From NCBI GenBank assembly GCA_018382125.1, contig JAGZQO010000018.1:1-41815 (forward strand): a DNA stretch of 41,815 nt, read 5' to 3'. Of this stretch, positions 25,658 to 34,607 are shown piece after piece. Within the stretch, counting starts at the first letter, position 1. Each line of letters begins with the position of its first letter. The position numbers and the translations under genes are program-made. Below the pieces are notes generated by a model, which ran no database searches, was not told the DNA's origin, and worked only from the letters and a program-made list of their open reading frames with translations. The DNA is from Collinsella sp. Lineage in GTDB: Bacteria > Actinomycetota > Coriobacteriia > Coriobacteriales > Coriobacteriaceae.

Positions 25658-26809
25658 TTACTGTTCGGTTAACGCTACGGTTCGTTTTGGAAGGGTCACG
25701 AGCATCACGGTCCCGTCCTCGGAACTTGCTTCGACCTCTACGGCGCCACCGTGAAGCGCTGCAATCTCCCAAACGAGCGCTAGCCCGAGTCCTGCGCCGC
25801 CGTATGCCCTGCTGCGGGATTTATCCAGGCGAAAGAACGGTTGGAAGATGCTCTCACGGTACTGTTTGGGTATTCCCGGGCCCTGGTCCTCGACTCGCAG
25901 GAACACGTGGCTGTCGTTGTCGCAGATGGAGACGTTGACAGTCGAGCCGGGGCGGCTGTAACGGATGGCATTTTCGACCAGGTTAAACACCAGCCGATAG
26001 AGGAGCGTGTCGCTCCCGATTACTAAAGCGTCTCCAGCACAATTGAGGGCTATGCCCTTATTTTCGGCAAGTGGCGCAAGGTCGGTGAGGACCTCTTCGG
26101 ACAAGGGACCAAGTTCCACATCGTCCTCGCAAGGAACGCTGCGCAGCTCACTCATCTCGAGCAATACCTTGGCCATTCGAGACATGCGCTCGGTTTGTTC
26201 TTGTAGCAGGCCGAGCAGCTCGGCTGTTTCGGGTTGCAAACCGGAGTGTTCGGAGATGAATAGTTCAATCTGTGCTTGCATAAGGGCGAGCGGGGTGCGC
26301 AGCTCGTGTGCGGCGTTGCCGGTAAACTGACGCTGTGCAGAGAACCCTTCGCCAAGACGAGCGATCATGTCGTTGAAAGAGGCGCTGCATCGTTGTAGCT
26401 CGGTGGGCACATCTTCATTGAGTCTGATTTCGCTTAGGTTGTCAGGTTGCACACGCTCAACCTGAGCTGCAAAAGCCCGTAGCGGTTTGAGTGCACGGCC
26501 GCTCACAAAGTATGCCAGCGCGCCGCCAAGGAGTGTGACTCCAGCCGTGATGTACCAGGCTGTCGTGCCAAAAGACTCCTGTGCGTCGTTTACGACGATC
26601 GTGACCTTGTCATCGAGGGCTGCTTTCGTTGGGTCGAACGCCTGGAGCGAATCTTCGCCGGTTGCGTTAAAGGCCGAGATGTCGCTGCCGATGGCATCCA
26701 TGTAGCGCATGCCCGTATAGCCGACCAGGCAGTTCGTCAGCACGCATGCCGCACACGTGAGCAGTGCCGTCATAATCGTTATGCGCCATTGCAGCGAAAG
26801 CCCTTTCAT
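25658..26809 (-). CDS. Sensor histidine kinase
   Basis: The protein has 383 residues; its ATG overlaps the response regulator stop as ATGA. The first membrane helix at about 10-32 contains three cysteines (TCAACVLTNC). A short extracytoplasmic loop of about 50 residues follows, then a second helix at about 83-102. Then come HAMP (GRALKPLRAFAAQVERV), the dimerisation helix with phosphate-accepting H168 in GNAAHELRTPLA, and the ATPase with N-box NLVENAIRYS, DQGPGIP and GAGLGLALV. It phosphorylates the OmpR-type regulator encoded just upstream. The divergent neighbour is a thiol/redox operon, which is the probable target. Confidence 0.94.
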   Translation of the reverse strand: MKGLSLQWRITIMTALLTCAACVLTNCLVGYTGMRYMDAIGSDISAFNATGEDSLQAFDPTKAALDDKVTIVVNDAQESFGTTAWYITAGVTLLGGALAYFVSGRALKPLRAFAAQVERVQPDNLSEIRLNEDVPTELQRCSASFNDMIARLGEGFSAQRQFTGNAAHELRTPLALMQAQIELFISEHSGLQPETAELLGLLQEQTERMSRMAKVLLEMSELRSVPCEDDVELGPLSEEVLTDLAPLAENKGIALNCAGDALVIGSDTLLYRLVFNLVENAIRYSRPGSTVNVSICDNDSHVFLRVEDQGPGIPKQYRESIFQPFFRLDKSRSRAYGGAGLGLALVWEIAALHGGAVEVEASSEDGTVMLVTLPKRTVALTEQ

Positions 26810-27480
26810 TCTCCATCCTCCATAACGTAGCCCTCTCCAATCCGATTACGAATCGGGTCGTATCCCAAAGCGCCGCGCAACTTTTTTCGGAGCGACGAGA
26901 TGTGAACGCGGGTTGCGTTGCTAAAGCTGTTCACGGTGCTATCCCAAACGTGCTCTATAAGCTCCTCTTGGCTTACCGGTCGCCCCTGATTAAGCATCAG
27001 GTATTCCAAGATTCCCGTTTCCTTGCGTGTAAGAGATAGAGCCTCACTGTCCACGGAAGCGATGCGCGCCTTGGTGTCAAAGTTGAGCTTTCCGCAGGTT
27101 AATACTATGTCGCTTTGTGCGAAGCGCCTGAGGGTAAGGCTGCGGATCCTTGCCGCAAGTTCGTCCAGATGAAACGGCTTGGTAAGGTAATCGTTGGCGC
27201 CGGCATCGAGTCCGGCAACTTTATCGGATACTTCGCCACGTGCGGACAGAATCAGTACCTTGGTCTCGCAGTCGGTTTTCCTAAGTTCCCTGAGCACGGT
27301 CATGCCGTCGATACGGGGGAGATTGAGGTCGAGCACCACGAGGTCAAAGACTTCGACGCCCAGCAGGTCGAGCGCCTCCTGTCCATCGTGACAGCAGTCG
27401 ACGCTGTACGCCAAGTTTCGCAAGCTGCGCGCGATTGCATCGCACAGTGCTCGCTCGTCTTCGACGATCAAAATACGCAT
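26806..27480 (-). CDS. OmpR-family response regulator
   Basis: The protein has 224 residues from ATG 27480, with AAGGAG six bases upstream; the longer frame adds six residues without a ribosome site. The receiver has acidic pair EDE near the N-terminus, phospho-acceptor D51 in VVLDLNLPRIDG, the Ser/Thr switch ILSAR and the lysine in YLTKPF. The DNA-binding wing is LSLTRKETGILEYLMLNQGR, ATRVHISSLRKKLRG and IGEGYVME. It overlaps the kinase gene by four bases. The intergenic palindrome at 27500-27537 is a candidate binding site. Confidence 0.95.
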   Translation of the reverse strand: MRILIVEDERALCDAIARSLRNLAYSVDCCHDGQEALDLLGVEVFDLVVLDLNLPRIDGMTVLRELRKTDCETKVLILSARGEVSDKVAGLDAGANDYLTKPFHLDELAARIRSLTLRRFAQSDIVLTCGKLNFDTKARIASVDSEALSLTRKETGILEYLMLNQGRPVSQEELIEHVWDSTVNSFSNATRVHISSLRKKLRGALGYDPIRNRIGEGYVMEDGE

Positions 27481-27499
27481 AACAGTCTCCTTGCACATT

Positions 27500-27537
27500 C
27501 CATATCGCGCTTAACACGGATTTTATAGCCGATATGG
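27500..27537. promoter_or_regulatory. Inverted repeat in divergent promoter region
   Basis: CCATATCG (27500-27507) and CGATATGG (27530-27537) are perfect arms 22 bases apart. They sit in the 87-base gap between the response regulator gene and the CXXC/ferredoxin operon, so one bound factor could control both. Confidence 0.5.
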
Positions 27538-27567
27538 TCCAATGGTCGCGTAACGAAAGGAGTGGTC

Positions 27568-27717
27568 GTGTTGTTCAAAGCGGTAAAACCCGTGGTACAG
27601 GTCGCTTTGTTGATCGTCGGAATTACCATGGTGTGCTTTGGTGTTATGCGTGGCGAGGCGGATGCCGTGCTGGCCAAAGCGATTAGGCTGTGCTTGGAGT
27701 GTATCGGAATTGGATAA
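27568..27717 (+). CDS. CD1871A family CXXC motif-containing protein
   Basis: The protein has 49 residues and starts at GTG with AAAGGAG five bases upstream. One hydrophobic helix (about residues 9-24, VVQVALLIVGITMVCFG) is followed by an amphipathic tail KAIRLCLECIGIG carrying the CLEC motif. This matches the short CD1871A-like family, which regularly precedes 4Fe-4S membrane proteins and thioredoxin-like lipoproteins. The CXXC pair, probably near the membrane surface, may take part in thiol or electron transfer; no activity is established. The next gene starts inside its last codons (27710), so translation is coupled. Confidence 0.8.
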   Translation: MLFKAVKPVVQVALLIVGITMVCFGVMRGEADAVLAKAIRLCLECIGIG

Positions 27718-28612
27718 AAGAGAAAACACTGCGTCGCATGTTTTGGCCCGATTTCGCGGATTCATTCAGGCGGCGGCGACGCTGGTCACCAATATTCACC
27801 TGCCAAACTTTGCCAAAGGCGGCATCTATCAGGGCGCGGGAAAAACAGTCTGCGTACCTGGGCTTAATTGCTATTCGTGCCCCGCGGCATCAGGTGCGTG
27901 TCCCATTGGGTCGTTCCAGTCGGTGGTAGGTTCATCCAAGTTCAACTTCTCCTACTACGTCACCGGTACGCTCATTTTGCTTGGCGTGCTGCTGGGACGC
28001 TTTGTATGCGGGTTTTTGTGCCCGTTTGGCTGGCTGCAGGAACTTCTACACAAGATTCCCGGCAAAAAGCTATCAACGAAAAAGCTCAAGCCGCTCACGT
28101 ACGTCAAGTATGCCGTGCTGCTGTTTGCCGTGGTGCTGCTGCCCGTCTTGGTGGTCAACGATGTGGGCATGGGCGACCCGTTCTTTTGCAAGTACATCTG
28201 CCCGCAGGGCGTGCTCGAGGGTGCGATTCCGCTGTCCATCATGAATACGGGAATCCGCTCCGCGCTGGGAAAGCTCTTTACCTGGAAGCTCGCGATTCTC
28301 ATTGCGGTTGCGGTGCTGAGCGTGTTGTTCTACCGCCCCTTCTGCAAATGGATTTGTCCACTCGGCGCATTCTATGCGCTCATGAATAGGGTGTCCCTGC
28401 TGGGGATTCAGGTTGACGCGTGCAAATGCGTCTCGTGCGGCAAGTGCTCAAAGGTTTGTCAGATGGACGTTGATGTGGTCCGCGCGCCCAATCATGCCGA
28501 ATGCATCCGGTGCGGAAAGTGCATCGGGGCCTGTCCTGTCGATGCCATCAGCTATCGCTATGGCCTGGATGTGTCGGCGGAAAAGCTTCCCTTGACCGCC
28601 GATAAAAAGTAA
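27710..28612 (+). CDS. NapH-like 4Fe-4S membrane protein
   Basis: The protein has about 300 residues. The start at TTG 27710 overlaps the preceding small gene, with GGAG about ten bases upstream; in-frame upstream starts lie inside that gene. Cys motifs are CYSCPAASGACPIG, CGFLCPFGW, CKYICPQG and CKWICPLG, alternating with membrane helices (ILLGVLLGRFV, YAVLLFAVVLLPVLVV, AILIAVAVLSVLF). The end has two ferredoxin clusters, CKCVSCGKCSKVC and CIRCGKCIGACP. The architecture matches NapH/CcoG-related polyferredoxins that move electrons across or along the membrane. Its partner is probably the thioredoxin-like lipoprotein that follows, 29 bases downstream. Confidence 0.92.
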   Translation: MDKRENTASHVLARFRGFIQAAATLVTNIHLPNFAKGGIYQGAGKTVCVPGLNCYSCPAASGACPIGSFQSVVGSSKFNFSYYVTGTLILLGVLLGRFVCGFLCPFGWLQELLHKIPGKKLSTKKLKPLTYVKYAVLLFAVVLLPVLVVNDVGMGDPFFCKYICPQGVLEGAIPLSIMNTGIRSALGKLFTWKLAILIAVAVLSVLFYRPFCKWICPLGAFYALMNRVSLLGIQVDACKCVSCGKCSKVCQMDVDVVRAPNHAECIRCGKCIGACPVDAISYRYGLDVSAEKLPLTADKK

Positions 28613-28641
28613 ACAAGCTTCGACAAAACGGAGGAATGACT

Positions 28642-29613
28642 ATGAAGCTTTCTAAGATTGCGGCCCTGTTTATGGTGCCGGTATTGGCCTTGTGCCTTGT
28701 GGCATGTTCGGCGCCCGGTGGCAATGCGAGCGAATCTGCGAGCTCCGATCCTAAGATCGCAGAGCTCACTGCGCAGAAGCCGGCCAATGCCGACGAGGCC
28801 GCCGAGCTGTATGCGAAGCTCATGCAGAAGGAGAACGAGATCTTTTCGAGTGATAACGCGCTGTGGGAAAAGGTATTCAATGCGGCAAATAAAGACTCGG
28901 CAATGATTGAGGATGGCAGCAATTACGGCGATTTTCTGCTCAAGACCATCGACGGCGCCAAGGATAAGTTCACGGCGGATGAGCTCAAGACGCTCAAGGC
29001 CGGTGCACAGCAGATCAAGGAGATCGAGGACAAGCTCGAGAGCCTGGAGAAGGAGTTCCCCGGCTGTGGAAGCACGCCGAGTGCAGGCGAGAGCGTCGAC
29101 GCTTCGACCGCTGGCATGACGGCTGGTGCCAATGCTTCGAACGAGGCGACGAAGTTCCCCAGCTTTACGGGCAAGGACCTGGATGGCAACGACGTGAACA
29201 GCGACGAGCTGTTCTCTAAGAACAAGGTCACCGTCATGAACTTCTGGTTCACTACTTGCAAGCCGTGCGTGGGCGAGCTGGGCGATCTTGAGAAACTGAA
29301 TCAGGAGCTTGCCGAGAAGGGCGGCCAGGTCGTGGGCGTCAATTCCTTTACGCTCGATGGCAACAAGGGCGAGATTGCAGATGCCAAGGACGTGCTGAGC
29401 AAGAAGGGCGTGACGTATAAGAACATCTGGTTCAAGTCGGATAGCGAGGCCGGTAAGTTCACGTCAAATTTGTTCTCGTTCCCGACAACGTATGTCATCG
29501 ATCAGAATGGCAACATCGTAGGGGAGCCCATCGTGGGAGCCATCAGCTCCGCCGAGCAGCGCGCTGCACTCAACAAACTTATCGACCAGGCGATTGCGAA
29601 TAGCGAGCAGTAA
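28642..29613 (+). CDS. TlpA-like thioredoxin lipoprotein
   Basis: The protein has 323 residues. ATG 28642 is preferred because GGAGG is seven bases upstream and the alternative ATG at 28636 is too close. The signal peptide is MKLSKIAALFMVPVLALC with lipobox LVAC. Residues about 30-150 form a helical region rich in Lys and Glu, probably a spacer domain. Residues about 165-323 are a TlpA/AhpC-type thioredoxin fold with catalytic pair in FTTCKPCVGEL and cis-Pro region FSFPTTYVID. It should reduce or oxidise thiols outside the membrane, fed by the polyferredoxin. It ends the operon and a terminator follows at 29694. Confidence 0.93.
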   Translation: MKLSKIAALFMVPVLALCLVACSAPGGNASESASSDPKIAELTAQKPANADEAAELYAKLMQKENEIFSSDNALWEKVFNAANKDSAMIEDGSNYGDFLLKTIDGAKDKFTADELKTLKAGAQQIKEIEDKLESLEKEFPGCGSTPSAGESVDASTAGMTAGANASNEATKFPSFTGKDLDGNDVNSDELFSKNKVTVMNFWFTTCKPCVGELGDLEKLNQELAEKGGQVVGVNSFTLDGNKGEIADAKDVLSKKGVTYKNIWFKSDSEAGKFTSNLFSFPTTYVIDQNGNIVGEPIVGAISSAEQRAALNKLIDQAIANSEQ

Positions 29614-29693
29614 AAAACGCGTAAAGCATGGCGAGGATCGTGCGCCGCTGCGCGGAGTAGTCCGCTGCCTTTCAAGATAATCTCCACCATATA

Positions 29694-29720
29694 GAGGTCC
29701 CGCTCGGGGCCTCTTCTTTT
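29694..29720 (+). terminator. Terminator after thioredoxin-lipoprotein operon
   Basis: GAGGTCCC (29694-29701) pairs with GGGGCCTC (29706-29713), with one G-U pair and loop GCTC, followed by TTCTTTT. It is about 80 bases after the stop of the TlpA-like gene. Confidence 0.75.
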
Positions 29721-29867
29721 AGGCGCCGTCCCGTTCGTTTTTTGGCGTGCTTCGTTACATTCCTCACTGGCGCCGGCAAAAAATGGGGATAGAGTAGGAC
29801 AAACGCGTCGAATACGAACGGCGGGGGAGAGCGGGCAAGTGCGCCCGCGTGGGAGAGGTTGCCGTCC

Positions 29868-32800
29868 ATGTTGGAGTTCAAGAGTATTTGCAAAAGGTAC
29901 GTTACGCAGTCGTTTACGCAGGTGGCGCTCGATAGCGTAAGCCTGTCTTTTCGCGATAACGAGTTCGTGGCCATTCTGGGTCCCTCGGGCTCGGGCAAAA
30001 CTACGATGCTCAACGTTATCGGCGGACTCGACCACTTTGACTCGGGCAACCTGCTGATCGACGGTATTTCGACCAAGGACTTTCACGATCGCGATTGGGA
30101 TGCCTACCGCAACAACCGCATCGGCTTTGTGTTCCAAAGCTATAACCTCATTCCGCATCAGACCATTTTGGAAAACGTGGAGCTGGCGCTTACGCTCACG
30201 GGCGTGGGGCATGCCGAGCGCCGCCAACGTGCGCGCGAGGCGTTGGAGAAAGTCGGCCTGGGCGAGCACGTGAACAAGCGCCCGAGCCAGCTATCGGGCG
30301 GGCAGATGCAGCGCGTGGCCATCGCCCGCGCTCTGATCAATGATCCCGAGATTGTGCTGGCCGACGAGCCGACCGGCGCTTTGGATTCAACGACATCCGT
30401 ACAGGTCATGGACCTGCTCAAGGATGTGGCGCGCGACCGCCTGGTCATCATGGTCACGCACAATCCCGAGCTGGCGTACCAATATGCCACGCGCATCGTC
30501 AATCTGGCGGACGGCAAGATCACCGACGATTCCGACCCCTTCGATGTTGCCAAGGCCGCGCGTCGCGAGGCAAAGCCTACGCGCAAAACCTCGATGAGCT
30601 TTGTGACGGCGCTGGGGCTTTCTGCCCGAAACCTCATGACCAAGAAGGGCCGCACGGCCATGACTGCCTTTGCGGGCTCGATTGGCATTATCGGTATCGC
30701 GGCGATTCTGGCGCTGTCCAACGGCGTAAACGGCTACATCAAAAAGGTCGAGGAGGATACGCTCTCGAGCTACCCGCTCACCATTTCCAAGCAGGATTAC
30801 GACCTGTCGTCCATGATGGGCGGTCAGGGGGCCGCGGAGGATGACGGGGGAGCGAGCAGCGCCTCCGCCGGTGCGGACAGTTCGGCTAAGAAGTCCGATA
30901 AGATTCCCGTGGTCACGGCCGTAAAGGATATGTTTGCGAGCGTTAAGTCCAACGATATGACGAGCTTTAAGGCGTGGCTCGACGATGGCGGCGACGGCAT
31001 CGACAAAGAGGTCAACGCCATTCAGTACAGCTACGGCGTGACGCCGGTCGTGTATCGCGCGGGCAAGGGCGACGAGAAGCCCGTGCGCCTGGTGCCCAAC
31101 GCGATGACCGAGGCTATGAGCGGAGGCGCGAGCTCGGCGGCAACGGTGAGCATGGAGTCCATGGGGACCTCGGTCTTCAACGAGATGATTGACGACCAGA
31201 GCCTGCTCGACAGCCAGTACGACGTCGTCGCCGGTCATTGGCCTACGTCTGCCAACGAGGCCGTGATGGTGCTTTCGAGCCGTGGCACGGTGGGCGACTA
31301 TACGCTCTATAGCATCGGCGCGCTGGATATCAATGAGCTCAACGACCTGGTCAACAGCGCCATGACGGCCGATGGCGAGGTCGAAACGCCCGAGACCGCC
31401 GCCGACTTTACCTACGACGATGCGCTGTCTACGACGTTTAAGGTGTTGTCGCCGGCCGATGCGTATCGCAAAAACGAAGAGACCGGTATGTGGACCGATA
31501 TGTCTGGCGACACCGACTTTATGGCAGCCAAGGTTGCCGACGGTATCGACGTGCGCATTGTGGGCGTGGTGCGTCCCAACGAGACTGCCAATGCCAGTGC
31601 GTTGTCTCCGGGTATTGCCTACACGCACGCGCTGACTCGCCAACTTATGGAGCGCGCTGCCGATTCGCAGATCGTTCAGGAACAGCTTGCTCATCCCGAG
31701 ACGGATGTCTTTACCGGCAAAACGTTCGACGAGCTGCAAGGCGAGGCCAAGCAGGGCGTGGACCTGGGCAGCATGTTCAGCGTTGACGAGGCGGCGCTCA
31801 AGAGCGCGTTCTCGTTCGATACGTCTGCACTCTCGGGTACGGCCGGTGGCATGGATCTTTCGGGCATCGATTTGTCGGGCTTGGATATCGACCTTTCGGG
31901 CGTGGGCAAGGACATCGACTTCAGCGACATCATGGCCAAGGCACCGACCCCCGATTTCTCGGGTGTCTTTGATGGCTTGGAACTCACGCCCGAGCAGATG
32001 CAGCAGGTGGGCACGCTTGCCAACCGGCTGTTTGTTGGCTTTATGCAGTCCAATCAGTTTAAGGCGCTGACGCCCGAGGACCTTAAGGATGCATCGAAGC
32101 TCGCTGCTGCGTTCTCGGCGTATCTTGAGAACGATGCTGCGGCGCAGCAATGCTTGGCGCAGCTCAAAGCGCTGGGCGGAGACGCACTGGCGGAGCGACT
32201 GCAGCAGGCTATGACCGACTACGTACAAAAACAGCTCGCGCCCTATTTGCAGCAGGCTATGGACCAGGTGATGCAATCGCTCAGCAACAGAATCGCAGCG
32301 ACGGTGTCTTCCCAGCTCAAAGCGGGAGCGGCGGGGCTTATGGATCAGATGGCGACGCAGATGTCGTCGACCTTTGCCAGCCTGGCGAGCGCCATGCACG
32401 TGGATGCGAGCGCGTTTGCCCGTGCCATCCACTTCAACATGGACGCCGAGGATCTGAGCTCGCTCATGATGAGCTATGCAAAGGCGTCGAAGCTCACCTA
32501 CGACAACAATCTGACCACGCTGGGCTATGCGGACGAGGCCGACCCCATTTCCGTCAAGATTTTCCCGCGCGACTTTGAGGCCAAGGAACGCGTGCTCGAC
32601 CATATCGATGCGTACAACAAGCAGGTCAAAGCCGCCGGACACGACGAGCAGGCAATCTCGTACACCGACTATATGGGCATCATCATGGGCTCGGTGACCG
32701 ATATTGTGAACACCATCAGTTTGGTGCTTATCGCGTTTGTGAGCATCAGCCTGGTGGTGAGCTCGATCATGATCGGCATCATCACGTACATCAGCGTGCT

Positions 32801-33116
32801 GGAGCGCAAAAAGGAGATTGGCATTCTGCGCGCGATTGGCGCATCGAAGCGCAACGTGGCCAACGTATTCAATGCCGAGACCTTTATCGAGGGCCTCATT
32901 GCCGGCGTCTTTGCCATTGTCGTCGTGGTGGCCGTGAGCTTCCCAGTTAATACCTGGGCGCTTGCTGCCAAACAAGTACCCAACCTGATGAGCCTGCCCG
33001 TGCAGGATGCGCTGGTACTCATTGCAATTTCGGTGCTGTTGACGGTCGTTGCCGGCCTGCTGCCTGCTCGCAGCGCATCCAAGAAGGACCCCGTCGAAGC
33101 CCTACGCTCCGAATAA
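29868..33116 (+). CDS. ABC exporter, ATPase fused to FtsX-type permease
   Basis: The protein has 1082 residues. ATG 29868 has GAGAGG nine bases upstream; the TTG at 29859 is too close to it. The ATPase (1-230) has Walker A LGPSGSGKTTM, signature LSGGQMQRVA and Walker B LADEPTGALD, typical of the MacB/LolD type. The first membrane helix is at about 262-280. About 670 extracytoplasmic residues follow, with Asp/Ser/Gly pseudo-repeats (MDLSGIDLSGLDIDLSG, about 660-676) and long helices near 780-860. Three more helices at 945-1070 form the FtsX domain. Such fusions export lipids, peptides or antimicrobials, or act as mechanotransmitters; the substrate is unknown. It seems to be transcribed alone. 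Confidence 0.92.
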   Translation: MLEFKSICKRYVTQSFTQVALDSVSLSFRDNEFVAILGPSGSGKTTMLNVIGGLDHFDSGNLLIDGISTKDFHDRDWDAYRNNRIGFVFQSYNLIPHQTILENVELALTLTGVGHAERRQRAREALEKVGLGEHVNKRPSQLSGGQMQRVAIARALINDPEIVLADEPTGALDSTTSVQVMDLLKDVARDRLVIMVTHNPELAYQYATRIVNLADGKITDDSDPFDVAKAARREAKPTRKTSMSFVTALGLSARNLMTKKGRTAMTAFAGSIGIIGIAAILALSNGVNGYIKKVEEDTLSSYPLTISKQDYDLSSMMGGQGAAEDDGGASSASAGADSSAKKSDKIPVVTAVKDMFASVKSNDMTSFKAWLDDGGDGIDKEVNAIQYSYGVTPVVYRAGKGDEKPVRLVPNAMTEAMSGGASSAATVSMESMGTSVFNEMIDDQSLLDSQYDVVAGHWPTSANEAVMVLSSRGTVGDYTLYSIGALDINELNDLVNSAMTADGEVETPETAADFTYDDALSTTFKVLSPADAYRKNEETGMWTDMSGDTDFMAAKVADGIDVRIVGVVRPNETANASALSPGIAYTHALTRQLMERAADSQIVQEQLAHPETDVFTGKTFDELQGEAKQGVDLGSMFSVDEAALKSAFSFDTSALSGTAGGMDLSGIDLSGLDIDLSGVGKDIDFSDIMAKAPTPDFSGVFDGLELTPEQMQQVGTLANRLFVGFMQSNQFKALTPEDLKDASKLAAAFSAYLENDAAAQQCLAQLKALGGDALAERLQQAMTDYVQKQLAPYLQQAMDQVMQSLSNRIAATVSSQLKAGAAGLMDQMATQMSSTFASLASAMHVDASAFARAIHFNMDAEDLSSLMMSYAKASKLTYDNNLTTLGYADEADPISVKIFPRDFEAKERVLDHIDAYNKQVKAAGHDEQAISYTDYMGIIMGSVTDIVNTISLVLIAFVSISLVVSSIMIGIITYISVLERKKEIGILRAIGASKRNVANVFNAETFIEGLIAGVFAIVVVVAVSFPVNTWALAAKQVPNLMSLPVQDALVLIAISVLLTVVAGLLPARSASKKDPVEALRSE

Positions 33117-33147
33117 TGTGACAAAGGGACAGCCCCTTTGTCACATT
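33115..33147. repeat. Dispersed palindrome, copy 1
   Basis: AATGTGACAAAGGG and CCCTTTGTCACATT are perfect arms around ACAGC, starting on the last two bases of the ABC exporter stop codon. Related copies are at 39303-39335 and 39616-39647. Copies 1 and 2 also share the following text (TTGAG...AAATCG-GGTCTAAT), so the repeat extends to about 33175. It may act as a terminator. Confidence 0.75.
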
Positions 33148-33216
33148 GAGACCCTTGCGAAATCGGGGTCTAATTACCGTTCGGCAGGTTAAGAACTCCC
33201 TCTCCCCGCTTAATGC

Positions 33217-33260
33217 TTGACGAAGAGTCCTCTAGTTTATATACCTATCGGTAGGCATAT
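33217..33260 (+). promoter_or_regulatory. MFS promoter with TetR-type operator
   Basis: TTGACG (33217) and a TATATA/TATACC -10 box (33238-33245) are overlapped by the near-palindrome ATACCTATCGGTAGGCAT (33241-33258). The half site CGGTAGG-AT is shared with sites upstream of the deiminase gene, so the TetR protein encoded at 34711 probably represses this promoter. Confidence 0.65.
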
Positions 33261-33291
33261 AGGATGTATTGCCGATAGAAATGGAGCAACC

Positions 33292-34572
33292 ATGACTCTC
33301 ACCACACCAGCCAAAAAAGATTGTCTCCGTGAAAGCGGCGCATTTGCTTGGGTCGTCGTTATTGCGCTCGGCTTAATGTCCGCCGGAACAACTGGCACAT
33401 ATAGCATTATTGCCGGCTCATTCGTTGCTCCAGTATGCGAAGATCTGGGCTTTGACTACACTTCTTTTTCTTTCTATTTCACCGCGATTCTTCTTGGCCT
33501 TGCGCTTGGGCTTCCGCTTTTGAGTCGCTTCATTCCAAAAGTAATCGGCAAACCATGGCATATTTGCATTGAACTCGTCCTTATTGCCGCCGGCGCCGCA
33601 ATGGCGTTCTACACCGAGGTCTGGATGTTCACCGTCTCCGCCGCAGTGATCGGCATCTGCTTTTCGTTTACAACGGGCGTCTGCATGTCCGATGTCATTG
33701 ACCAATGGTTCAGCAAATCGTCCGGTCTCGCCATCGGCCTCGCTTGGGGCGTTAATTCTCTCTGCACGCTGTTATTGAGTCCTGTCATTACACTGGTCAT
33801 CGAGCAGCAAGGCTGGCGTACGGGATACATCGTGCTTGCGGCCGTTTCTGCAGCTATGATTTTGCCTGCAAGCGCATTTATCATTCGCCTTAACCCCTCT
33901 GATCGCAATATGCTTCCGTACGGAGAGACCGCCTCCGAAACCCATGAGAGCTGCAGCGCCGATGAGCAGGAAGATGTCCTTTCGGGCATGGCACTCCGCG
34001 ATGCCGCGAAAACGCCGTCTTTTATTCTCTGTGTCCTCTTGCTTTGCGTGGCGCAGCTCACCTGCTGCATGAACCAGTTGTTTCCAACCTATGCAAGCGA
34101 GGTCGGTTTCAATCCCATCGTAGGAAGCTTAATGGTCTCGGCAGCTTCGTTTTCCGACATCTTCCTAAATCCCTTCGTGGGCAAAACATGCGACAAGCTT
34201 GGCGCTATTAAAGCAACGGTCGCATGGACAGGTGTCAGCATTCTTTCATTCCTGCTTCTTATCATTGGCGGAAGCAATGAGACCGTTTCCATCATTGCAG
34301 CTGGTGTAAACGATGTCATGTTCGCCATCGTTGGAACCGCAATGTCGATGCTTCTCCTCTCGCTCTTTGGATCACGCGATTTTGGAAGGATCTATTCGAT
34401 CGTTTGCTCAGCGGGCTATGTCGTCGGTGCTTTTGGAATGCCGGTCATGATGAAGGTTTACGGGATGGCAGGGTCATTCCAGGGAGTATTTATCTTCTGC
34501 ATTGCCTGCAACCTTATGATTGCTGCGTTTGCTATCGTTTCCGGCTTTCTCAATAAGGCTGCTGAAAAGTAA
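33292..34572 (+). CDS. MFS transporter, OFA-like, paralog 1
   Basis: The protein has 426 residues from ATG 33292, with GGAG five bases upstream; the longer frame starts inside the promoter. Twelve membrane helices are predicted, with the usual long central loop at about 200-225 (SDRNMLPYGETASETHESCS). Conserved segments are LGLMSAGTTGTYSIIAGSF, DVIDQWFSKSSGLAIGLAW and GSRDFGRIYSIVCSAGYVVG, resembling oxalate/formate-antiporter-type carriers that often move anions or exchange substrate and product. It is closely similar over its whole length to the carrier at 37952. It faces the TetR gene across a terminator and shares its operator type with the deiminase promoter. Confidence 0.92.
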   Translation: MTLTTPAKKDCLRESGAFAWVVVIALGLMSAGTTGTYSIIAGSFVAPVCEDLGFDYTSFSFYFTAILLGLALGLPLLSRFIPKVIGKPWHICIELVLIAAGAAMAFYTEVWMFTVSAAVIGICFSFTTGVCMSDVIDQWFSKSSGLAIGLAWGVNSLCTLLLSPVITLVIEQQGWRTGYIVLAAVSAAMILPASAFIIRLNPSDRNMLPYGETASETHESCSADEQEDVLSGMALRDAAKTPSFILCVLLLCVAQLTCCMNQLFPTYASEVGFNPIVGSLMVSAASFSDIFLNPFVGKTCDKLGAIKATVAWTGVSILSFLLLIIGGSNETVSIIAAGVNDVMFAIVGTAMSMLLLSLFGSRDFGRIYSIVCSAGYVVGAFGMPVMMKVYGMAGSFQGVFIFCIACNLMIAAFAIVSGFLNKAAEK

Positions 34573-34607
34573 TAAGCGCCGATTTGCATCGGCATAGATT
34601 GCCATGC

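Noticed and set aside
30387..32975. 862-codon minus-strand frame opposite the ABC exporter
   Set aside because: It is antisense to a gene with full ABC motifs, is His/Arg-rich and lacks a ribosome site.
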